This document shows positions 28,931-37,761 of a stretch of 64,000 nt of DNA, piece by piece. The position numbers were made by a program, and so were the translations under genes. The DNA comes from Thermohalobaculum sp039184865 (GTDB lineage: Bacteria; Pseudomonadota; Alphaproteobacteria; Rhodobacterales; Rhodobacteraceae). Below the pieces are notes generated by a model, which was not told the origin of the DNA, searched no databases, and was given only the letters and a program-made list of their open reading frames with translations. The stretch is from NCBI GenBank assembly GCA_039184865.1, contig JBCDAV010000001.1, positions 1-64,000 on the forward strand, written 5' to 3'. The number at the start of each line of letters is the position of its first letter. The stretch's first letter is position 1.

Positions 28931-29526
28931 CCCGGACGCTTAAAGGCGGGCATCAGGAGGCTTTTGTGCAGTTTTCAGGAGGCATGTGACAGCCCGATTT
29001 GGCACTCGACCGTGTCGAATTCGAGCAGGAAGATGATTGACCGCGCATAGCGCAGGAACGCGAGATACCTGGAGTGAAAATCGGCGCGAGTTCAGAGACC
29101 CACGGCACCGGATCTGACCAGTGGTTATCTACCAGCCCCAGACTTTCGAAGATCAGAGGGACTGTGACGGCGTACTGGGCCTCAAAGCGCCGCAGAGGCT
29201 TGGAACAGCCGCGCATAATTGCGATTGCCGCCAACGCCACCCGCATTGGCGTGGAAGCAACGAGTTCTGACTCTTCGGGCTAGAAACCCGGTGAGTGAAC
29301 GAAACCCCTCAGGTCGAGACCGTGCGAGCAAGGTCCTTGGTGTCCACACTGAGAGCGTGGCGTGTAGCTCCCTTGATCTGTGGTTTGCAGCGGACCGATA
29401 ATTGCGATAAATCGCACAATTAATCAATCATTGTGCGTTTAATTCGAAATTTGGCAACAATCATCTTGTGCATGGGAACGTAAATCCCCACATGATATGG
29501 TGTAGAAAAGTATTGGAGGGTCGAAC
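28931..29526. other. Unassigned region between the glycosylase and SPFH genes
   Basis: About 600 bases. A 97-codon open frame on the minus strand (28953-29246) and two on the plus strand show no family I recognise and no convincing ribosome site. The composition and broken frames could be decayed coding sequence. The last 130 bases are AT-rich and contain an inverted repeat, described separately, and presumably the SPFH gene promoter. Confidence 0.45.
29413..29437. repeat. AT-rich inverted repeat upstream of the SPFH gene
   Basis: CGCACAAT (29413-29420) and ATTGTGCG (29430-29437) are perfect inverted copies around TAATCAATC. A second small dyad, GCGAT-AA-ATCGC, overlaps its left end at 29404-29415. 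Placement 90 bases before the SPFH start suggests an operator; T-rich sequence after it also allows an intrinsic terminator. Confidence 0.5.
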
Positions 29527-30459
29527 GTGATCGAGGGAATTCCCATTTTCAGCATCGCCGTCGCCATTCTGGCACTGTTTGTCCTGATCGTCATTTTCCG
29601 TGCGGTCAGGACGGTCCCACAGGGTGAGGAATGGACGGTTGAAAGGTTCGGGCGATACACGCGGACGCTGAACCCAGGCCTGCACTTTCTCATCCCGCTG
29701 ATCGAGACGGTCGGCAACCAGATCAACATGATGGAGACCGTGCTCGACGTCGCCGGGCAGGAAGTGATCACCAAGGACAATGCGATGGTCCATGCCGACG
29801 CCGTCGCATTCTATCAGGTCGTGGATGCGAGCCAGGCCGCCTACGAGGTCCGAAACCTCGAACTGGCGCTTCAGAACCTCGCGATGACGAATATTCGTGC
29901 GGTGATCGGATCGATGGACCTCGACGAAACCCTGTCCAACCGCGACTCGATCAACGCGAGGCTTCTCGCCGTGATCGATGAAGCCGCACAGCCGTGGGGC
30001 GTCAAGGTCACCCGCGTCGAGATCAAGGACCTCGCGCCGCCGGCCGATATCACCGAGGCCATGGGCCGCCAGATGAAGGCCGAGCGCGAGAAGCGCGCAG
30101 AGATCCTCACGGCCGAGGGCGAGAAGCAGGCCGCGATTCTGAAGGCCGAGGGCGTGCGCGAAAGTCAGATTCGCGAAGCCGAAGGACGTCGCGAAGCGGC
30201 ATTCCTGGATGCAGAGGCGCGCGAGCGCGAGGCAGAGGCCGAGGCAAAGGCTACCGCCATGGTCAGCCAGGCAATCGCGGAAGGCGACGTTCAGGCGGTC
30301 AATTACTTTGTCGCGCAGGAGTACGTTAAGAGCCTGCGCGACGTCGCGGCGGCACCTAACTCGAAGACCGTGCTTTTGCCGATGGACGCTGCCGGACTTG
30401 CCGGTGCTGTTGCCGGCGTTGCCGAACTGACGAAGCAGATCGGCGGAAAGCAAGGCTGA
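29527..30459 (+). CDS. SPFH/band-7 membrane protein (QmcA/stomatin-like)
   Basis: The product is 310 residues with one N-terminal transmembrane helix (about residues 6-27), an SPFH domain (about 28-190, VPQGEEWTVERFGRY to EIKDLAPPADITEAM) and a long Ala/Glu-rich coiled coil (195-265) that drives ring-like oligomers. Such proteins organise membrane microdomains and modulate proteases such as FtsH. The start is a GTG at 29527 behind GGAGGG. It is followed after 3 bases by NfeD, the usual partner. Confidence 0.92.
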   Translation: MIEGIPIFSIAVAILALFVLIVIFRAVRTVPQGEEWTVERFGRYTRTLNPGLHFLIPLIETVGNQINMMETVLDVAGQEVITKDNAMVHADAVAFYQVVDASQAAYEVRNLELALQNLAMTNIRAVIGSMDLDETLSNRDSINARLLAVIDEAAQPWGVKVTRVEIKDLAPPADITEAMGRQMKAEREKRAEILTAEGEKQAAILKAEGVRESQIREAEGRREAAFLDAEAREREAEAEAKATAMVSQAIAEGDVQAVNYFVAQEYVKSLRDVAAAPNSKTVLLPMDAAGLAGAVAGVAELTKQIGGKQG

Positions 30460-30462
30460 TCC

Positions 30463-30942
30463 ATGGCTGATCTGTTTGGTTTTCTGACGAGCATATCTCC
30501 CTGGTGGTGGGTCGCGCTTGCACTCGCACTGGGAGTGGTCGAAGTCCTGACCTTCAGCTTCTTCCTGATCTGGCCGGGACTCGCGGCACTCGCCGTTGCC
30601 GTTTTGCTCTGGATCGATCTCGGCATGTCCGGAACGGCGCAGGTGCTCTGGTTTGCGGTACTGTCGATCGCGTTCACGATCGTCGGGCGCCAGATCGTTT
30701 TCCTGCGCAAGCCCGAGAGCGACCGGCCGAGCCTCAACAAGCGCGGCGCTGCCCTGGTGGGACGCAAAGCGACGGTCGTGGACGGGTTTGCCGCAGGTGG
30801 GATGGGCAACGTAAATGTCGATGGTATGCGCTGGCGGGCACGGATGATCGATGGTGCATCTATCCCGGCCCCGGGTGAAGTGCTCGATATCACCGACGCA
30901 GACGGGATGACTCTCGTTCTTACGCCCAGCCAGACCGGATAG
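30463..30942 (+). CDS. NfeD family membrane protein
   Basis: The product is 159 residues: about four short hydrophobic helices (residues 10-85) followed by a soluble OB-fold domain (about 95-155, GRKATVVDGFAAGG and MRWRARMIDGASI). NfeD proteins pair with SPFH proteins and are thought to anchor or regulate them. Immediate neighbourhood to the SPFH gene on the same strand implies one operon. A weak hairpin (GCCCCCG at 30963 and CGGGGGC at 30989) lies after the stop, with no T-run. Confidence 0.9.
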   Translation: MADLFGFLTSISPWWWVALALALGVVEVLTFSFFLIWPGLAALAVAVLLWIDLGMSGTAQVLWFAVLSIAFTIVGRQIVFLRKPESDRPSLNKRGAALVGRKATVVDGFAAGGMGNVNVDGMRWRARMIDGASIPAPGEVLDITDADGMTLVLTPSQTG

Positions 30943-31327
30943 GCCCCGGGGTTCGCACCGTGGCCCCCGTTCGGCTTTTCGCGATCAGCGGGGGCTGCCT
31001 CAACGGCAAATGACCCTCGGCAGTGACTCCCGAATTCGGGTGCAGGATAAACCCGACCGGTCGCTTGATGCTCCGTTTATGGGCGCACCAGAGAGGCAAG
31101 CTTGGCGAACGTCAGCCCGATAGTCGAGTTCAATGAAAAGCTGCTTGAACAGCGGCAAATCCATTGCCCGGTGGTTGAAAGCTGATCCAGCTGAAAGCGG
31201 AATACGCGTGCGAGGCGTAGAATTATCTACAAATCGGACAGTTCTGTCGTTGATTTGACTATGAAGGCTCAAGCCCTCTGTCATAGGTTGTCCATCGATC
31301 CGGGGAGGGTCCGCAGGGAGAGCATGC
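30943..31327. other. Intergenic region upstream of the LysM gene
   Basis: About 385 bases between nfeD and the LysM gene. A minus-strand open frame crosses it (31000-31398) but shows no family and runs into the start of the LysM gene, so I treat it as non-coding. The promoter of the LysM gene should lie near its right end; the segment TTGATTTGACTATGAAGG at about 31251 is a possible part, but boxes are weak. Confidence 0.4.
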
Positions 31328-32692
31328 ATGCGGTGTGACGCGTGGCGACGCAAGACGGTCTTGACGCTTGGCGTAGCGATCGGGGCGTTGCTTGCCACGA
31401 CCTCACATGAAACCTTGGCGCAGAGTTCTGACGAGTGCGGGAATTTCTACCGAATCCGGGCCGGTGACACGCTGCGCGGGATAACCGTCAAGACGTACCG
31501 CCATGATCGGTATCGGGAACTGTTCGACGCGAATGACGACATCATCTCCAACCCGGCGAGGATCGAGGTCGGCCAGCTCTTGTACCTCCCATGTGCCGGA
31601 TCTTCTATCCAGACGCGGACCGAGGCTCTTGCCGCCGCAGGACGCACACCCACGGAGCAGGATCAGGTTGGCACCCGGCGGGCGCGAAACTCAGCGAGGA
31701 ACGAGCCTCAGGAATCTGAGGCGCGGGAAACAGTGTCGACGGTTGAGGCGACCGTGGCCGAAACTCCGAGTGAAGTCGCCTCGCTTCCAAAGCGGACGAC
31801 GAGCCGCGCGCGCAGTACAGGCGGCGAGATCACGGACGCACCGCCGTCCCAATCAGACAACCGGACCGCAGCGATCGGTCGGGAGACGGCTCCTGCGCAG
31901 ACCCCATCGGAACCGAGCGAGATCCCGAACAGCCTGCTTTTGCTGAGTGCCAAGGGTCTTGAGCCGCTCGCAGGGCCCGATCTTGCGCAAGGTGGTTTGA
32001 TCGGCGCGCTGATTCAGGCCTCGCTCGCCGAAATCGATCGCGCGACCGCGGTCGACGTGGCCTTCGTAAATGATCGGCAGTCGCACCTCGACGTGTTGTT
32101 GCCAATGGGACAGTTCGCGATGTCCTATCCGTGGCCGGCACCCGATTGCGAAGGTCAGGCCGCGGAAAACAGCATCTCGGCAGAGCTCTGTGGGTCGTTT
32201 CTCTTTTCGGCGCCAATCTTTCAGATCGAGATGCGGACATTTGTCCGCAGCGACGATCCACTGCGGCAAAGCAGGACGTCAGATGACATGGCCGGGAAGG
32301 CTATCTGCCGCCCAGGCGGTTTCGCGGCGGTCGATCTTGAACGGATATATGCCGCGTCAAGCGTGGTCTCTGAGGACGATGCGCGGTCCTGTTGGAAACA
32401 TCTGGAGGCGAAGCGGGTTGATGCCGTCTCGCTACCAGCGCCGTTTCTAAACTCTGATCCCGCTCCCGACGCGGCTGTGGAGATAGAAGCACTTCGCACG
32501 TTCGAGCCGATACATGCTGTCTTTCATCGCGCAAATCCCGATGCCGATGAACTTGTTGCCCGACTTAATGACGGTCTGCGCAAGCTGCAGCAGTCTGGAG
32601 CCTGGTTTGATCTCGTCTCGTCGTATCTGACCGAGTTCAATCAGCCGAAATCGATCCGATCAACGGATGCCCGGACGACCAGAACCCAGTAG
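31328..32692 (+). CDS. LysM domain fused to an extracellular solute-binding domain
   Basis: The product is 454 residues with a signal peptide (about 1-31), one LysM domain (38-90, FYRIRAGDTLRGITVKTY to EVGQLLYLPC), a polar Thr/Glu/Arg-rich linker (95-195) and a C-terminal domain (200-440) resembling amino-acid-type ABC solute-binding proteins: FAMSYPWPAPDC, FSAPIFQIEMRTFVR and DDMAGKAICRPGG. LysM binds peptidoglycan, so the sensor-like domain would be held at the cell wall. No ABC permease or ATPase is adjacent. It neighbours exopolysaccharide genes, suggesting an envelope role. Confidence 0.8.
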   Translation: MRCDAWRRKTVLTLGVAIGALLATTSHETLAQSSDECGNFYRIRAGDTLRGITVKTYRHDRYRELFDANDDIISNPARIEVGQLLYLPCAGSSIQTRTEALAAAGRTPTEQDQVGTRRARNSARNEPQESEARETVSTVEATVAETPSEVASLPKRTTSRARSTGGEITDAPPSQSDNRTAAIGRETAPAQTPSEPSEIPNSLLLLSAKGLEPLAGPDLAQGGLIGALIQASLAEIDRATAVDVAFVNDRQSHLDVLLPMGQFAMSYPWPAPDCEGQAAENSISAELCGSFLFSAPIFQIEMRTFVRSDDPLRQSRTSDDMAGKAICRPGGFAAVDLERIYAASSVVSEDDARSCWKHLEAKRVDAVSLPAPFLNSDPAPDAAVEIEALRTFEPIHAVFHRANPDADELVARLNDGLRKLQQSGAWFDLVSSYLTEFNQPKSIRSTDARTTRTQ

Positions 32693-32743
32693 TTCGGCGG
32701 TTCGTTGTTGGTTTATTAGGGAGGCAGGCGCCTGCGTTGGGCG

Positions 32744-33403
32744 TCAGCGCGCGCCGAAGCCCGTCAGCATGACCCTGATCGTGCGCCAGAAGATCCACGC
32801 ATCGGTCGCAAAGCCTGCGGTGTCGATGTACTTCAGGTCATGCCGCGTCTTGACCATCGTCGCGTCGACGCCCTCCGCATACCCGTTCGAGACCTGCGCG
32901 AGACCGGTGATGCCCGGCCGCATGGCATGGCGCCGGCGATATCCCGGGATCGATTCAGAGTAGTGCACCGCGTGGTTCCAATAATCGGGCCTAGGTCCGA
33001 TTACGCTCATCTCGCCGAGAAGAACGTTGATGAACTGCGGAAATTCGTCGAGTCGTGTCCGGCGGAGGAACTGACCGAGCTTGGTGATCCGGTGAGTCTC
33101 AAGCGGATCGTTCGGACCGCGCGCGATCTCCGGCGCCGCTTTCATCGTCCGGAATTTGAAGGCTCGGAACGGTTTACACCGGCGCCCCATCCGGGTCTGC
33201 GCGAAGACCAGTGGTCCTTGGTTCCAGAATGGATTGAGCACAAGCAGTACCGCACCGAGCATCAGGACCGCGGGCAAAGCCGCCACGGCCACGGCGATAT
33301 CCAAGGATCGCTTGACCCCCAAGTAGCCCTTGGGAATCGCCTTGCGCCGTCGCGTTGCTTCGTCTGGAAGCTCCTCAGACAGAAGATGAATGTTGCCGTC
33401 CAT
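32744..33403 (-). CDS. ExoY/WcaJ-like undecaprenyl-phosphate sugar transferase
   Basis: Initiating glycosyltransferase of exopolysaccharide synthesis that moves a sugar phosphate onto undecaprenyl phosphate. It is 219 residues: one hydrophobic helix (about 33-60), then the catalytic domain with FRAFKFRTM, LRRTRLDEFPQFINVLLGEM, SVIGPRP and the MRPGITGLAQV motif. It is the short, single-helix form. Start is the ATG at 33403. The Wza-like export gene 1.3 kb away supports the role. Confidence 0.92.
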   Translation of the reverse strand: MDGNIHLLSEELPDEATRRRKAIPKGYLGVKRSLDIAVAVAALPAVLMLGAVLLVLNPFWNQGPLVFAQTRMGRRCKPFRAFKFRTMKAAPEIARGPNDPLETHRITKLGQFLRRTRLDEFPQFINVLLGEMSVIGPRPDYWNHAVHYSESIPGYRRRHAMRPGITGLAQVSNGYAEGVDATMVKTRHDLKYIDTAGFATDAWIFWRTIRVMLTGFGAR

Positions 33404-33848
33404 ACTGACCTAGTCCGCGATGAAAAGGCGCAAAGCCCACCAAAAAACGTCTATCTTAAAGAATGATGAACCCTATATTCACCACACCTTTTGAGCAGCT
33501 TTGCTGCGTCGCAATCGTATCACCCGCGCTCTGGGTACCGACCGAAGCATAATACGTCAAGTTTTACAGAGATTTGAGAGAAAATTCGAAGTTAACCGGA
33601 CTCAGAAACCTGAGGTTGAAATGCTGCGGTGCACAAAAAATCTCTAAGCGGTTCAAACGGTTAAATTTGAGACTTTGGTGCCACGATCTCGCCACTTTAC
33701 AAGTACCGCTACGCAAAAACAGCGAAGGATGCGTCCGAATCCCCTCTGACAGCGATTCGCATTGCGACCTGAGGCATGCGGATGGGCTTCGTTTTGCAAC
33801 GGCTGGCCGGATCGACTATATGCCCCGCACGCATGGAGGAGGGAGCAC
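33404..33848. other. AT-rich intergenic region between divergent envelope genes
   Basis: About 445 bases between the start of the sugar transferase gene (minus) and the phosphatase gene (plus). It is distinctly AT-richer than its flanks, with many short T/A runs at 33540-33700 and a small hairpin GCAGCTTTGCTGC at about 33496. No credible gene. Promoters for both divergent genes should lie here. Confidence 0.5.
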
Positions 33849-34661
33849 TTGCTCGGCGGATTATTTGGTGGTCGGGTTTTTGGAAGGCGTGCCGTGGCGC
33901 TGCCACCCATTCGGGCGGATCGTCCGCTCTACGTGATCGGCGATGTGCACGGGCGCGATGATCTTCTCGTCCCGCTGGTCGACCGGATCATGCAGGATGT
34001 CGCGACGCATGCGTCCGATGCGGAAAAACCCGAACTGATCTTCGTTGGCGACATAATCGACCGGGGTATAGGCAGCCGCGGCGTGATCGAGTTCCTGATG
34101 GCCGTGCAGGAATGGCCTGAACTCGACACGCATTTCCTCGTCGGGAACCACGAGCTCATGATGCTGCAGTTTCTAAACGACCCGGTCATGGGGCGGCGCT
34201 GGCTACGCTTCGGCGGATACGAGACCATTCAAAGCTACGAGATTGGCCGCGTGGGTGATCTCAGCGACGATCAGGAACTGTGTCGCATCGCCGAGGCCCT
34301 GCACCTCGCATTAGGCCCGCATCTCGGGTTCGTCGAGAACCTGAAGCCGTGGCACGTGAACGGCAATCTCCTGATCACCCATGCCGGCGCCGACCCCGCA
34401 GTACCGCCGACGCAGCAGACGATCGAGGCGCTCGTCTGGGGTATCCCGACGTTTTACCAGACGCCGCGCGAGGACGGACTCTGGGTCGTCCACGGTCACA
34501 CGATCGTCGAAGAGCCAACCGTGCATGATGGGCGTATTGCGATCGACACGGGCGCGTATCGCAGCGGGCGTCTGACTGCCCTTAAGGTCGTCGGCACTGA
34601 TGTGAGTTTTCTGATCGAGACCGGAGTGGCCGCTTCGGAAATCGAAGACTACGCAGACTGA
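33849..34661 (+). CDS. Metallophosphoesterase, serine/threonine protein phosphatase-like
   Basis: The product is 270 residues with the PPP metal-site motifs in order: GDVHGRDD, GDIIDRG, GNHE, a later HAG and the C-terminal HGHT. I place the start at the TTG at 33849, because AGGAGG ends six bases before it and upstream codons look non-coding; an ATG at 33762 is the only alternative and lacks such a site. The lambda-phosphatase-like group acts on phosphoproteins or small phosphates. Location between exopolysaccharide genes suggests, but does not show, a role there. Confidence 0.85.
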   Translation: MLGGLFGGRVFGRRAVALPPIRADRPLYVIGDVHGRDDLLVPLVDRIMQDVATHASDAEKPELIFVGDIIDRGIGSRGVIEFLMAVQEWPELDTHFLVGNHELMMLQFLNDPVMGRRWLRFGGYETIQSYEIGRVGDLSDDQELCRIAEALHLALGPHLGFVENLKPWHVNGNLLITHAGADPAVPPTQQTIEALVWGIPTFYQTPREDGLWVVHGHTIVEEPTVHDGRIAIDTGAYRSGRLTALKVVGTDVSFLIETGVAASEIEDYAD

Positions 34662-34691
34662 TCCTGAAATCGGCTGCTCAAGCCGTTGCTG

Positions 34692-34718
34692 GGCGCCCGC
34701 CCGAGAGTGACGGGCGCC
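34692..34718. terminator. Bidirectional terminator hairpin
   Basis: GGCGCCCG (34692-34699) pairs perfectly with CGGGCGCC (34711-34718), followed by GATCTTTCAGATC, itself a 5-bp hairpin. It lies between the convergent phosphatase and Wza-like genes. Confidence 0.7.
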
Positions 34719-34733
34719 GATCTTTCAGATCGC

Positions 34734-36170
34734 TCAGAAGCCCGCTGCGGCGTTCGCGATACTGGTGAACAGGCTCGGCAGGATCTGGCCGATAACGCGG
34801 TTCCAGGCCGTGATCGGTTGTTCGGCCACGAAGACGATGTCGCCCGCGTGGATCTCGAACATATCGGCAAGTGCCAGATTCACGGCGTTTTCCGCATCCA
34901 GATGGTAAGCGGTCACCGATCCGAACTCGGCCGGGTTCTTGGCGCGGCGCAGAACGTAGATCTCGCTATAATCCGCGAAGTTGATATTCAGCCCGCGCTC
35001 GTTGAACAGCACGTCGGCCAGATTGGCCTTGGTCTCGAACGGAAGCTCGACACGTTGGGGCAGGACGACCTCTCCGGCGAGGTAGGCATAGTCGCGCTTC
35101 ACGGCACCGAGTTCGAGCCGATCCTTGAACAAGGCGCGCTCGTTCGCGATCCGCGCATCCGCCAGCGTCTGGCGCTGGGTCTGCAACTGCGCGCGAGCGG
35201 TTTCGGTCTGAACCCTGAAGTTGATCTGCGACTGCTGCTGCTGACGCAGCTGCAATTGCTCGAGGAAGCTGTTGCGCGCTCGATCCTCGTTGAACTCGGA
35301 CCCGACATAGATGCTGTCACCGTCGCGCAGCACGATCTGCCGGACGGCCGGATCGTTCACGAAGCGACGTGCGCTGATCTGGAATGTCCGTCCCGTGCGG
35401 AAAAGCTGGATCTTCGCGACGTCCGTGTCGGTCACGGCGAGGCCGCCGGCCGCGTTCACCGCTTCATGCAGGTAAAGCGGTTTCAGCGTGATCGGAACGA
35501 GCGCAGGCTGGCGAACCTCTCCGCCGACGGAAACGCGCTGCGAATTGAACTCGGCGATCTCAAGCGAGAACGACGGGTCGATCCCGGCGCTCACCAGCGC
35601 CTGGAAGATCTCCGCCTCGGCATCCTGCAGGGTCAGTCCGGCGACACGAACGCGCCCGGCATCGGGAATCGCGATCGCACCGTCATCCTGCACCACGAAA
35701 CCCTGGCGCTTCGACTGGGCCGAGATCAGGCCCGGCAACGCGTCGAGGGACGCCGCGGTACCGTTGACCGAGAGGAGCAGAACGTCCGCGATCCCGATCA
35801 TGTAAGGGCGCGGTGGCTCGATGGGTGGCAGATTGTCCGGCACGAAGCCCGGACGGAGCGCGCTTTGCGTCGGAGGCGCTGGAAGGGGACCGAGGTTCGG
35901 GATGTTCACGCCGCTGGCGGCGGCGATCTTCTGCACCGCGTCCGGTTGGAAGCCCAGAGGCAGCCGCGCCGGGACGTAGGGCGTCAGGTTGGCAGCCGAC
36001 GTGCTCTCGTAGGTCAGTGGCACGATCTCGACATTCAGATCTGAACTCGTGTCTCCGAAAACAGAACCATCGTTCACGCCCGGCGATGTGTAGACGACGC
36101 CGCAAGCCGACAGGCCCGCGATCAGCAGTGCTCCAACCCCGATTGTTCCGGCCAGCCGTCCTAGCTTCAT
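34734..36170 (-). CDS. Wza-like polysaccharide export outer-membrane lipoprotein
   Basis: The product is 478 residues. A lipobox (LIAGLSAC, Cys23) marks it as a lipoprotein. A polysaccharide-export (PES) domain begins at about residue 120 (PYMIGIADVLLLSVNG), followed by SLBB-type domains (RVSVGGEVRQPALVPITL and YLAGEVVLPQRVELPF) and a coiled-coil insert rich in Gln/Leu/Arg between them. It should form the outer-membrane exit channel for exopolysaccharide. I start it at the ATG at 36170, seven codons after an earlier ATG, to keep the signal peptide compact. It pairs functionally with the ExoY-like transferase nearby. Confidence 0.92.
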   Translation of the reverse strand: MKLGRLAGTIGVGALLIAGLSACGVVYTSPGVNDGSVFGDTSSDLNVEIVPLTYESTSAANLTPYVPARLPLGFQPDAVQKIAAASGVNIPNLGPLPAPPTQSALRPGFVPDNLPPIEPPRPYMIGIADVLLLSVNGTAASLDALPGLISAQSKRQGFVVQDDGAIAIPDAGRVRVAGLTLQDAEAEIFQALVSAGIDPSFSLEIAEFNSQRVSVGGEVRQPALVPITLKPLYLHEAVNAAGGLAVTDTDVAKIQLFRTGRTFQISARRFVNDPAVRQIVLRDGDSIYVGSEFNEDRARNSFLEQLQLRQQQQSQINFRVQTETARAQLQTQRQTLADARIANERALFKDRLELGAVKRDYAYLAGEVVLPQRVELPFETKANLADVLFNERGLNINFADYSEIYVLRRAKNPAEFGSVTAYHLDAENAVNLALADMFEIHAGDIVFVAEQPITAWNRVIGQILPSLFTSIANAAAGF

Positions 36171-36319
36171 TTCCGCTCTCCCCGCGAGCATCAGCCCATA
36201 ATTCCACAGGCATTTAACATGGTTACGCCAAAACGTTAAGGCAAAATCTCATGCAATCCCTGTACCCTCTGTACTGCCGGGGATAGACTTTGCATGGAAT
36301 CAGCGAGAGTGCCAGCCCC

Positions 36320-37090
36320 ATGCCGCGCCAAGTTCCCCGTCAGGAGCCGCCTGACACTCAGCATCGCTCGCCAAATCACACCGAGCGGCGCGGCGTCGAC
36401 CCGCCGGACATGGTCGTTCTGCACTATACCGGCATGGAAAGCTGCGATGCAGCGATTGCCCGTCTTTGCGATCCTGCTGCCGAAGTCAGCGCGCACTACG
36501 TTGTCGATATCGACGGTACGACTTTCGCGCTTGTAGATGAGCACGAGCGCGCGTGGCACGCGGGTCGTTCATCCTGGGGTGGCGTTGTCGACGTCAATTC
36601 CCACTCGATCGGGATTGAAATCGTCAATCCCGGGCATGGGCTCGGGTATCCGCCATTCCCGGAGCCTCAGATGCAAGCCGTCGAGATCCGTCTCACTCTG
36701 ATCATGGAGCGATGGTCCATCCCACCCGAGCGCGTCGTCGGGCATGCCTGCATAGCGCCTGGCCGAAAGATTGACCCCGGTGAGAAGTTCGACTGGCGGC
36801 GTTTGGCGCAGCGAGGCCTCGCCGTCTGGCTTGACCCATTGATCGAAGACAATTCCGCTCCCGACGCTACCGGCCAGAGCGATTTGTTCCGCGCAGCCGC
36901 CGAGCGAATAGGCTATGCTGTTCCAGATCAATCGGAATGGTCGCCGGAGCTGCTGGATGTCTGGCAGGCGTTTGCCATGCGGTTCCTCCCCGGGCAGGCG
37001 GGCAGGGAGCCGTCTGCAACTGGAGTGGCACACGCAAAGAGAATCGCAGAGCGTTGGCCCTGCATTGACCCTGCCCTGGCGAACACGTAA
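36320..37090 (+). CDS. N-acetylmuramoyl-L-alanine amidase, AmpD type
   Basis: Zinc amidase that cleaves the muramic acid to L-alanine bond in recycled cell wall fragments. It is 256 residues from the ATG at 36320. Zinc ligands are seen in MVVLHYTGM, HACIAPGRKIDPG and the intervening SAHYVVD context; the IEIVNPGHG segment is typical. No signal peptide is evident, fitting a cytoplasmic AmpD. It lies just upstream of rnpB and the division cluster, a common arrangement in Rhodobacterales. Confidence 0.93.
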   Translation: MPRQVPRQEPPDTQHRSPNHTERRGVDPPDMVVLHYTGMESCDAAIARLCDPAAEVSAHYVVDIDGTTFALVDEHERAWHAGRSSWGGVVDVNSHSIGIEIVNPGHGLGYPPFPEPQMQAVEIRLTLIMERWSIPPERVVGHACIAPGRKIDPGEKFDWRRLAQRGLAVWLDPLIEDNSAPDATGQSDLFRAAAERIGYAVPDQSEWSPELLDVWQAFAMRFLPGQAGREPSATGVAHAKRIAERWPCIDPALANT

Positions 37091-37099
37091 GGCGCCCAT

Positions 37100-37463
37100 G
37101 CGGATGGCCGGATGGCCGCGGCGCCTTCCGGGGTGTCGAGGAAAGTCCGGGCTCCACGGAGAAACGGTGCCGGGTAACGCCCGGCGGGGGCAACCCCAGG
37201 GAAAGCGCCACAGAGAACAGACCGCCCCGTTCGTCGGGGTCAGGGTGAAACGGCGAGGTAAGAGCTCACCGCGGGACTGGTAACAGGACCGGCACGGCAA
37301 GCCCCACCGGGAGCAAGGTCAGATAGGGGGATCGCAGGACTGCGGTCCGGGGCGCTCCGGCCCGGTCCCCGGGTAGACTGCTCGAGGCAGCGGGCAACCG
37401 CTGTCCCAGATGAATGGCCATCCCTGAGCGATCAGGACAGAACCCGGCTTACAGGCCATCCGC
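37100..37463 (+). ncRNA. rnpB: RNase P RNA (class A)
   Basis: Catalytic RNA of ribonuclease P, which trims tRNA 5' ends. The ends pair as helix P1: GCGGATGGCC (37100-37109) with GGCCATCCGC (37454-37463). The hallmark 5' core GAGGAAAGTCCGGGCTCC starts at 37138 and the 3' core AGAACCCGGCTTACAG ends just before P1 closes. It begins 9 bases after the AmpD stop codon. Length of about 364 bases is normal for the class. Confidence 0.95.
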
Positions 37464-37546
37464 ACTTACTCCCGGCCTTCATTTCCGCTTAGAGCCCGGC
37501 GCGGATGCTGGTATCCTTGGCGCTGAGGCGCCGAGGGAGCGTGACG

Positions 37547-37753
37547 ATGACCAAGGACAAGACGCCCGAGACACTGGACGACGCCGATCTCGATCAGGCG
37601 CAGGGCGCGGGGGCCATGAAGATCAGCCCGGCTACGACGGATATGAAGGGCTTAAGCGCCTTCGATCTCGACGATGATGTCGTGATGATCAATACGCATC
37701 AGGCTGGTCGGCTGGCGACCAACCGGATCTATCCGGACAAGACGAAGTCCTAG
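37547..37753 (+). CDS. Small peptide with a double-glycine-like leader
   Basis: The product is 68 residues from the ATG at 37547 behind a GAGGGAG site. Its first half, PETLDDADLDQAQGAG, resembles the LxxxELDxVxGG leaders cleaved during export of bacteriocin-like peptides, though GAG replaces GG. The second half has AFDLDDDVVMINTHQAG and a basic tail. No cysteine is present. It follows rnpB and is convergent, 8 bases apart, with a 2OG-oxygenase gene. No transporter-peptidase is nearby. Coding status is likely but not certain; function unknown. Confidence 0.55.
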   Translation: MTKDKTPETLDDADLDQAQGAGAMKISPATTDMKGLSAFDLDDDVVMINTHQAGRLATNRIYPDKTKS

Positions 37754-37761
37754 CGGCTGGA

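Noticed and set aside
28953..29246. A 97-codon minus-strand open frame considered as a gene
   Set aside because: No ribosome site, no recognisable family, and composition unlike neighbouring genes.
31000..31398. A 132-codon minus-strand open frame considered as a transposase remnant
   Set aside because: It overlaps the start of the LysM gene and no transposase motif could be recognised.
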